Positions 55,951-64,000 of a DNA stretch of 64,000 nt are shown piece by piece. Position 1 is the stretch's first letter, and the number at the start of each line of letters is the position of its first letter. Source of the stretch: Strongylocentrotus droebachiensis (taxonomy: Eukaryota; Echinodermata; Echinoidea; Camarodonta; Strongylocentrotidae); assembly GCA_035222895.1 (NCBI GenBank), contig JAVYIG010005349.1, positions 1 to 64,000 on the forward strand, read 5' to 3'. Below the pieces are notes generated by a model. The model was not told the origin of the DNA, did no database searches, and was given only the letters and a program-made list of their open reading frames with translations. The position numbers were made by a program, and so were the translations under genes.

Positions 55951-56222
55951 ACATGCACCAAATCCCATTGGTTTTTACACGCAGTGCTTGCGAGCCCTTT
56001 CTAGGTTCCCCTATCCCAATTTCTTTCGAGCTTCGTAGGTATAGCCACTACCATCCCATCAAGGTCACTGTTGAGGCCTTTCTTTCGTCCTACCTATCTC
56101 CAATATCACAGAAGCTACAGACTTCGTACAAATTGTTCTGGTTAGTCCGAGAGAAGCTCTTTCGTTTGACACGTAGAAACATGGCGTCATTGCACGCACA
56201 TCGTTGTGATACGATTGCATTT
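55951..56222. repeat. Inverted copy of the palindrome spacer
   Basis: ACCAAATCCCATTGGTTTTT through CGTTGTGATACGATTGCATT is the inverse of 53484-53757. The following TTATTAGGTGGTCTGTCGTT (56228) repeats the sequence at 51841 that starts the left arm. Confidence 0.75.
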
Positions 56223-56307
56223 CTAGTTATTAGGTGGTCTGTCGTTTTCGACAGATCACCTATTGTTTTCGTCAGAATTTTCTTTCTTTATTTATTATTA
56301 TCAGGTG

Positions 56308-58690
56308 GGCTGTATATAATACAGACCACCTTATATTTTTGTTAAAATCGTCTTTCTTTATTTCTTTATTTTTCTTATTTTGAACCACTTTTTTGTGGGC
56401 AAGATAACTTAAAAAAGGCTAAACCAAATGTCTTGAAATTTGGCACACATATGAACAGGCATATGGAAAAAGCACAGCAAGGTTTTCAACCTTGACCTTG
56501 ACTGATGACGTCATCTAGACGCCATTTTGTGAAATTTTCTGAAAATAAACTCATGATCATATCTTCCTAACCAAAAGGTATTTCTCATTCATATTTATTA
56601 TGATCAAGGTCAATATCAGTCCAGTCAATTTCAGGTCAAAAAACGCGCGCGTACGCGTACGTCCGCGCGTCAGTGCGCGCGCAAAATTTTTAAATGCTCA
56701 AAATCGTCTCAAATTTATTTTGCATACGTTTCAGGTCATTTTAAGCATTTTATAAAAAATCGCGCGTACGAGCATGCGCGCGTTTTCGCGCGTAACACCA
56801 TTACAAAACATAGAATCGCCATTTTTTTTTCTTTCATGATATTTCTCATATTTTTTCAAGGAATTTGATACCATGTTTATCTCTTTATGACCATTATTAA
56901 CAAGATGAGCGTAAATTCAAGATAAATGTCAGTGCGCGCGAGCTCTTATAATACATAGCATATATGGGCAAAAACATGCCTATACAAAATCCGTTATAGC
57001 TCTTTGGAATGCACCGGGATCCTCGATTTTTTTTCATATTTAGATAGAGTATGAGTCGGAAATATGATTCCATGTCTCATTTGGCCATTAAGTGTATCGT
57101 GACATCATCACAATGGCCTTGGAACTCAAAATACGAATTTGCATATTATGACGTCAGCATATTTATGGAAAATTGATTGTATCTCTGTAAATATTGATCA
57201 ATTTTCTTCAAAATTTCGATATGTTGTAGCTAAGACAATTCTCTACAAGTTTTATAATAACCATTTTTCATTTTGATGACGTCATCATAGTGAAAATCTC
57301 GATTAAAGGCCTCATGTCAAAAGGCCTTCATAATTTGCCTGATCCCTATAGAAGGTGAATTACGTTCACGTCATGAATCTACATGATATTGTTTTTTAAG
57401 AATTTGTAAGCAGTATGTCGCTTATTTTCCTCTATTTTGTCTCAAATTTTAATTGACCAGCCCACCTATACTTATATGTCTAGTTATTATTATTATTATT
57501 TATTTTTATTTCTTCCCGTTTTTCGTGGTCCGGATAACTCAAGTTTGGTTTAATTAATTTCATTAAATTTCGGCACAATTATAGGTCATTGTCATGAGAC
57601 GTGACAGGAACATTTTCAAGGTCATTAGGTTATCGTGACGTCATCCAAGCGCCATTTTGTGAAATCACGTTATCCATCATATCTTCATGATGCATAAGCA
57701 AAGGTCATTCATATTCATATCACATATACTTTAGGTCAAGGGTCAACAGGTCATGTCATCAAAAGTCACATAAAGGTCATGACGCGCGTACGTGTGCGTC
57801 AAAATTTTAAAAAGCTCAAAATCACTTAACTATTAAAGGAGAGTACGAATCAGGTCATTTTAAGCATTTCAAAATTTTCCGTCCGTACGTGTCCCCGCGC
57901 GTGGAAAAGGTCAAATTCAAATTTGTTACATGATTTAGATTCCTCTTACCATAAATGACAATTTACATTAATTTCAGTCACCCTTAATCTTTCATAAGGC
58001 CGTGAGCGCGCGTCAAAGTTCAAAATCCGCGCGTGCTGCTATGGGCAATATAATGCAAATTTGATCAAAAACATGCCATTTTAAAAATCAAAATAGCTCT
58101 TCAGATAGTCCATTGAAACCAAGTTTTATATCATGGTTAGAAAAAGCATGAGTTGGAAATATGATTTCATGTCTCATTTGACCCTCAATCAACTCATGAC
58201 GTCATCATAATGGCCTCCCAACTCAAAATATCAAATATCAATTTGCATATTATGACGTCAGCAGATTTTTGGAAAATTGATTGTATCTCTGTAAATATTG
58301 ATCAATTTTCTCTCAAATTTTGATATGTTCTACCTGAGAATATTCTCTACAAATGCATCAATCACGATACTTCATTTTGACAAAGGCATCATGGCGTGTT
58401 TTTGCGATTAAAGGAGTTATGTCAATTTTTCACATTTTGCGTGTATTCTCTATGGGACATGACTTTTTCTGAAAACTGGATTCTACATTCCCGTCTTTCA
58501 CGAGCAATATCTCCGTCGTCTTAGCTTCGTTTTCGCTGAGCATCGAGTATGTTGTAGCTGAGACAATAAGCTATCACAAGTGTGCCATTTACTTCTCGAT
58601 CAGATGCCGGGATCATGCTCATATTTCACTTGCAAAGTGAGATTTGAGAATTTCATTTTCCGTTTACGTTTAATCGCTATGGGACATGTT
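56308..58690 (+). repeat. Diverged tandem repeat of about 1.2 kb
   Basis: Shared phrases occur in the same order in two units: GACGCCATTTTGTGAAAT-like at 56519 and 57650, ATTTGCATATTATGACGTCA at 57127 and 58241, and GATTGTATCTCTGTAAATAT at 57175 and 58279. A partial third unit lies at 59890-60150. Both units contain runs of CGCGCGTACG. There is no open frame, and the divergence points to age. Confidence 0.75.
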
Positions 58691-58761
58691 TTGGTATATC
58701 GGTAACGCACTTGACTTCCAACCTCGAGGTCCCTGGTTCGAGTCCGGGCGTCTCCAACAAT
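58690..58761 (+). tRNA. tRNA-like sequence, probably a pseudogene or SINE head
   Basis: It has a D-arm/A box-like TGGTATATCGGTAACGC and a T-arm/B box-like CTGGTTCGAGTCCGGG at tRNA spacing, and ends TCTCCA. A TTCCAA loop could give a Gly-type (TCC) anticodon, but neither the anticodon stem nor the acceptor stem pairs well. It is therefore unlikely to be a functional tRNA. T8 follows closely, as in a Pol III terminator. Confidence 0.4.
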
Positions 58762-59024
58762 CTTTTTTTTCTTTTTGACCTTTCACTGTACCATCTCCTT
58801 TGAATACTAAAACACGTAGAATCGCAAATCGCGTAATAAACAGCCATATTTACTTTATTATTACCCTATTTTCACTTGATCCATTACTTTTTGCGTGTAA
58901 TTCCTAAGGGAGATGACTTTTTCTCAAATCTGGAATCTACATTCCTATCTTCTGCGAGCAATATCGACGTTCATTTCTGCTTGGATTATGTTGATTTTTA
59001 AAGTATGTTGTAGCTGAGACTATC

Positions 59025-59668
59025 CCCCTGTCCACACACAACATTTTCAGTGACTAGTCATGATTAGCTATACCGTTTCGCGATAGTGATACCGTTTGGC
59101 GATAGTTTTACGACCAAAATTGTAGGTGTGGACGCTCACTAACGATACGTCGTATAACGAAAGTAGTCTAACGAAACGCAGGTTTGGGCATCGTTTCGAA
59201 CTGAAACTCGATAAAGAATCACGCCTAATCACGGACATTTTGTGTGTGGACGGAACTAGTCTAACTGGGCGGGGCTTAACGTGACCTCGAGCGAAGGGAG
59301 ATAATATGAGCTCTCATTTCTGCTTCCAGCTGACCGCTGCGCAGCCATCTGATTATACATAAATATACTGCATGCATTGTTCCAGTGGCACAGTCAATGC
59401 AAATACTAGTAGGCCTACTAGTGGTGCTGCACATGTGTTTCTGTTTCGGTTTCGACTGCGCAGTAGCAAACTGCGCACCTATACGACGTTTCGTTATAGA
59501 GTTTCGGGATAACTTTTTTGTGTGTGTGGACACCCTGGAATTTATACGATGATTCTTTAGTGACGACGTTTCTTGTGTGTGGACATCCTGGAATTTATAT
59601 GATGATTCTTTATACGACGTATCGTTATAGAGTTTCGGGATAAATTGTTTTGTGTGTGGACACGCTGA
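59025..59668. mobile_element. Inverted-repeat element with GTCCACACAC ends
   Basis: CCCCCTGTCCACACACAACA at the left faces TTTTGTGTGTGGACACGCTG at the right. Internal copies of the GTGTGTGGAC motif and of CGACGT/ACGATACGTCGT occur in both orientations. It interrupts the tandem repeat between 58.9 and 59.7 kb. Target duplication is not clear. Confidence 0.55.
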
Positions 59669-59714
59669 TCATGCTATCTAAATGTTCCCCCATTTTTTTC
59701 AATCAGATGTCATC

Positions 59715-59815
59715 ATGGTCTGTTGATGATGATCATCAACATCATCATGATCATGACCATCATCATCATCGTCATCACCATTACTATCAAGATCATCATG
59801 ATCATCATTGTTTAC
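59715..59815. repeat. GATCATCA-type microsatellite
   Basis: Imperfect ATC and CAT trinucleotides (ATCATCATGATCATGACCAT and similar). Histidine-rich open frames over it are artefacts. Confidence 0.85.
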
Positions 59816-60239
59816 ATGTCTATATAACTTGAAGGCAGACCACCTTATTCGTCCTCGTGACGAATTAAATTCTAGTTGTACTTATTTTTGGTGTGCTATA
59901 CCTAATTTTATCTCTGTAAATATTGATCATTTTTCTTTCAAATTTCGATATGTTTTAGCTGAGACAGTTCTCTACAAGCTCAATCACTACCATTTTTCAT
60001 TTTGATGACGTCATCATAGTGAACATTTAGATTAAAGGCCACATATCAGAATTTTTTTTTAATTAGCTTGTTATGCCTATGGAAATGGAATTTCGTTCAC
60101 ATCATGAATCTACATGACATTGTTTTTTGGGCAGTATCTCGCTTTTTTGGGGGGTTCTATTTTCACTCACATTTTAGTTGCAACAGTCCACCAATACTTG
60201 TTCCAAACTAATATTGCATGTCTAGCTCTATTCTCTTGT

Positions 60240-60990
60240 TCTTGTTTTTTGTACCCATTTATTACATTTTATCATTTCGAAATGTCTCATGTACATGCTT
60301 ATGTTGAAATGGACGACAGGTAAAATGGCAATTAAATCAAATCAGACTCATGGTGGCCATTTCACTAGGATTAAAAAAACTTAAGATACTCACTATTTTA
60401 CAGATCAATCTTCAAGGGCTTTTAAAAATTAAAAAAAGAGCACGATGATCACCTGACGTCTTTCTCGAGAAAAAAAAGAACAAATTTGGCAACGAAGAAT
60501 ACAGTTGCTTGAATGCAGAAGTCGGAAAAGATGAAAAGCAAGATCCAAACTATAGGCTAAAGCGATCGATCAACGGAGATCAATTACAATCGCAGGAGAC
60601 ATATGACTTGATATCTACCTTCGACCAATTGTAAATGGTAAATGGTACGTTTGCCTTATCTGCAGGCGCTAATCTCGTATGAGAACGGGATCGATATAAA
60701 CAGATAGATTAACAAGGAAATGCTGACAACTGATGACGATTGGTGGATTGAAATTATGGGATAGCTCTGCAAGGGTCGCACATGGAGCTCATTATGATGA
60801 TTTGTTTTGTTTTTGTTTGAAAGGCACCCGTTACCTTAGCAACATGTTGTGTAGTGAAAAAAAAAATTGGGATAGCTATTGGCGCAGATGATTGTTGTTT
60901 CTTTGTTTGATTTTGCTATTGCTTGAGAAAACGAACGTTATCACAGAAACATTATACCTTTGGATCGAAATAAGGGATAGCTTCTTGAGA
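60240..60990. other. No gene recognised
   Basis: Mixed AT-rich sequence. Short recurring phrases (GGGATAGCT near 60767, 60867 and 60971) suggest old tandem duplication related to the following unit. No domain was identified. Confidence 0.4.
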
Positions 60991-60994
60991 TAAA

Positions 60995-61575
60995 AGCCAT
61001 TAGACCCAGTAATATTTGTTTGTTTATTTGTTTTTGCTTTTGTTTCAGAAAACGGATGTTATCTGAGAAACATCCAATTTTTGATTATATTTTAGGAATA
61101 ACTCTGTTAGATAGGTATTCGCGCCGATGAACTTGTTTTGAGGATTTGGACGCACATAACTTTGTTTGTGAAAATACATGTTACGCTAATAACATGCTAA
61201 AAGTTGATACAAATTATGGTTCAGCTTCATTGGAATATCTTTCAGCGCCAATGATATTTAGGGGGTTGGTGATGTATTTTGTTTGTTTGGGGGCAACACA
61301 CATTACCCAATACAAACATGATCGATATTCTGGGATAGCATAAAGGGATAGATATTTATAGCATCGGCTATTTCTGTTGTTAAAGCTGCAATAAAAACAA
61401 ACGAGCTTGTTAAATTGGGGGAAAACAATTATTGTTGAAATGCACGTTACGATAGAAACGAGCTGGTGAATTTGATATGTGTGTAATACTACTTGGTTGG
61501 GTAATCCCTTCGGCAGCTCATTCAGGAAGATATACTTGGTCAGGAAGCTATATTAGCTCCTTGAGATAATAGCTA
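60995..61575 (+). repeat. 570-bp tandem unit, copy 1
   Basis: GACCCAGTAATATTTGTTTG to the ACGATAGAAACGAGCTGGTG region recurs from 61580 onward and, after a 2-kb insertion, from 63707 to the window end. It contains no coding sequence. Confidence 0.8.
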
Positions 61576-61731
61576 TAAAACCCAGTAATATTTGTTTGTT
61601 TCTTTGTTTTTGCTTTTGTTTCAGAAAACGGACGTTATCTGAGAAACATCACATTTTGATTAAATTTTAGGAATAACTCTGTTAGATAGGTATTCGCGCC
61701 GATGAACTTGTTTTGAGGATTTGGACGTATA

Positions 61732-63704
61732 CACCCACAACAAAAAGTGAGTCACCCTTACTCAAATTGATGAGTCACTGGTTTGTCCGTACAGCGACAC
61801 ACTTGAAGGATCAGGTGAGTCACTATGACTCGATACAAATGAGTCTTAAAGACTCACTTGAAGTGAGTCTTAGATAAATAAGACTCATTTGTATCGAGTC
61901 ATAGTGACTCACATGATCCTTCAAGTGTTTCGCTGTACGGACAAACCAGTGACTCATCAATTTGAGTAAGGGTGACTCACTTTTTGTTGTGGGTGCATCA
62001 TGACATAGACCCCCCTACTCCCTAGGCCTATCACACACATACCATACCATGCCAGAGTCACTGTCCACATTTGCAATGGAAAATATATCCTAAAATATCA
62101 CATTTTAGCGATGTAATCGGTGGTCCCGCTACCCGAATCTGAAAAATCTACTTTGTACGCACTAAATTAAGCCTTAACTTGAGATTTATTTGTCACCCAT
62201 ACTGTCACGAAACAATCTTGAATTAATTCGTTTTACATCAAATAACAAGGATCTAGGAGTTTCGTTGTATAAAACAATGATGCAAGATCATGCATGTTTT
62301 CATTCGACACGGCTTCGTGCGATACAGTAGAATCTACACCCACAACAAAAAGTGAGTCACCCTTACTCAAATTGATGAGTCACTGGTTTGTCCGTACAGC
62401 GACACACTTGAAGGATCAGGTGAGTCACTATGACTCGATACAAATGAGTCTTAAAGACTCACTTGAAGTGAGTCTTAGATAAATAAGACTCATTTGTATC
62501 GAGTCATAGTGACTCACATGATCCTTCAAGTGTTTCGCTGTACGGACAAACCAGTGACTCATCAATTTGAGTAAGGGTGACTCACTTTTTGTTGTGGGTG
62601 CATCATGACATAGACCCCCCTACTCCCTAGGCCTATCACACACATACCATATACCATGCCAGAGTCACTGTCCACATTTGCAATGGAAAATATATCCTAA
62701 AATATCACATTTTAGCGATGTAATCGGTGGTCCCGCTACCCGAATCTGAAAAATCTACTTTGTACGCACTAAATTAAGCCTTAACTTGAGATTTATTTGT
62801 CACCCATACTGTCACGAAACAATCTTGAATTAATTCGTTTTACATCAAATAACAAGGATCTAGGAGTTTCGTTGTATAAAACAATGATGCAAGATCATGC
62901 ATGTTTTCATTCGACACGGCTTCGTGCGATACAGTAGACACTATGAATATGACAGACAATGAAAGCGGACAAAATATACAGTTCCTCAGGTAGACAAAGG
63001 GACATCCCTTCACTGCTATTATGTAAAAATGTGTAGAACAGGTGTCACATGCATATTCACCTGTTCTACACATTTTTACATAATAGCAGTGAAGGGATGT
63101 TCCTTTGTTTTCCTGAGGAACTGTATATTTTGTCCGCTTTCATTGTCTGTCATGTTCATAGTGAGAATCTATAGTTAAGTTACAAACAGCCTCATCAACT
63201 CGAGTGCGGATATCGTAAAATGAACGCATGCATCATTTGTATAATAATCAGAAGATTCAGCCCACGAATCCAATCATAAAAATCATCGTTTAAAACCATA
63301 TGAATAATTATGCGTACCAATTTTTCACTAGCTGCAGTCAAAACTCTTCTGAATCCAAGATATAAGATGGCGACGTCGCGTCGTCGATCGGGAATTCAAA
63401 TATGGCTCGAGAATGCGCATTTTGGATGACGTCACGAAAGCATGCGCGCGCATGCATACAGCCTCACTTTCAAGTTGACTCACTTTTTTCTTCTAAAATG
63501 CTCTTATGTCGATCTTGACTCATTTTTTACGACCATGTGAGTCAGTCGAAGCATTTTGCAAATGCGTCAGCTCATGATTGACACACTGGTGAAATATAAA
63601 TGAGTCAATAGAGACTCATTGGTTGTTACTAATGAGTCAATTTACACCTGACTCACGAAAATTATGCTTAAATGAGTCAAATGACTCACTTTTTGTTGTG
63701 GGTG
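61732..63704. mobile_element. 1973-bp TA-inserting element rich in TGAGTCA palindromes
   Basis: The ends are CACCCACAACAAAAAGTGAG and TGACTCACTTTTTGTTGTGG followed by GTG, with TA on each side (61730-61731 and 63705-63706). The uninterrupted site ACGCACATAACTTTGTTTGT with one TA is at 61150. The left end is a near-perfect 264-bp palindrome (61732-61995). With 340 bp of following sequence it is directly duplicated at 62337-62937. A third, unrelated palindrome of about 225 bp lies at 62941-63166. No transposase frame is present, so it moves (if at all) with a Tc1/mariner-type enzyme supplied elsewhere. Confidence 0.85.
62941..63166. repeat. Near-perfect 225-bp palindrome
   Basis: ACAGACAATGAAAGCGGACA on the left faces TGTCCGCTTTCATTGTCTGT on the right, and the arms meet around CACATGCATATTCACCTG. 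Only a few mismatches exist between the arms. It sits inside the larger TA element and is probably a separate nested MITE. Confidence 0.8.
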
Positions 63705-64000
63705 TAACTTTGTTTGTGAAAATACATGTTACGCTAATAACATGCTGATGGGTCAGCTTCATTGGAATACCTTTCAGCGCCACTGATATTTAGAGGGTTG
63801 GAGATGTATTTTGTTTGGAAGGAAGGAAAACAAATGTTACCTTAGAAACATGATCAAAATTCTGGGATAGCATTTAGGGATAGATATTTATAGCATCGAC
63901 TATTTCTGTTGTTTAAGTTGCTATAGAGACAAACGAGCTTGTTAAATTGAGGAAAACAATTATTGTTGAATTGCACGTTACGATAGAAACAAGCTGATTA

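Larger units (their letters stand above)
61576..64000 (+). repeat. 570-bp tandem unit, copy 2, interrupted
   Basis: The second copy of the unit, split by the TA-inserting element at 61732-63704. The right part (63705-64000) continues exactly where the left part stops, and reaches the end of the window at ACAAGCTGATTA. Confidence 0.8.

Noticed and set aside
55812..56345. 177-residue frame across the piggyBac-type MITE border
   Set aside because: It spans a transposon end and an inverted repeat segment. The opposite arm does not keep the frame.
61732..63704. CRISPR-like array suggested by regularly spaced repeats
   Set aside because: The repeats are long palindromes with TA target sites in a eukaryotic context. 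There is no repeat-spacer pattern and no cas gene.

Overview
The window looks like nuclear DNA of a marine invertebrate deuterostome, most likely an echinoderm and plausibly a sea urchin. It has spliced genes with GT/AG introns, AT-rich intergenic DNA, many G-homopolymer tracts, abundant short inverted-repeat transposons, tRNA-derived SINEs with (ATT)n tails and a NACHT-LRR (NLR) receptor gene of the kind expanded in sea urchins. The organism is an inference. No sequence search was possible, and no prokaryotic, viral-genome or CRISPR signal was seen.

Only two host loci can be supported, both on the minus strand. The first is an NLR gene at about 17605 to 7679. Ten exons join in frame: an N-terminal Death-fold-like domain, a linker, a transmembrane exon, two EGF exons, one large NACHT exon, three LRR-like exons and a longer last exon. 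All junctions from the first exon to the NACHT exon are phase 1, and all later ones are phase 0. The joined frame is 1167 codons. It carries an in-frame TAA in the NACHT exon and an 879-bp hAT-type insertion in the last exon, so this copy may be inactive. A third EGF exon is decayed, and the EGF exon plus the start of the NACHT exon has been tandemly copied. The second locus is a C2H2 zinc-finger gene at 50120 to 47748 with eleven fingers and an acidic 120-residue tandem repeat. Two small upstream exons can be joined in frame but end in a stop.

Most of the rest is mobile or repetitive DNA. From 1 to 7.5 kb there are a decayed Ty3/gypsy integrase tail, a LINE endonuclease relic and several MITEs. 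From 18 to 31 kb there are a G-rich 17-bp minisatellite in both orientations, a 1.3-kb direct repeat 9.9 kb apart, a large inverted structure built around relics of a CXC-domain transposon protein, and the 3' end of a LINE. From 33 to 46 kb there is a four-copy tandem segmental duplication (basic unit about 2.4 to 2.8 kb). Its copies act as each other's empty sites and so define several insertions exactly. From 51.9 to 56.3 kb there is a giant palindrome with 1.5-kb arms and a piggyBac-type MITE. From 56.3 to 60 kb there are diverged tandem repeats, a tRNA-like sequence and another inverted-repeat element. From 61 to 64 kb a 570-bp tandem repeat is interrupted by a 2-kb TA-inserting element rich in perfect-looking palindromes.

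The strongest leads are the NLR architecture with symmetric removable TM and EGF exons, the hAT insertion in its last exon, a C2H2 finger fragment carried inside a MITE, and the precisely bounded MITE families with TA, TTAA, ACAT and 8-bp target duplications.
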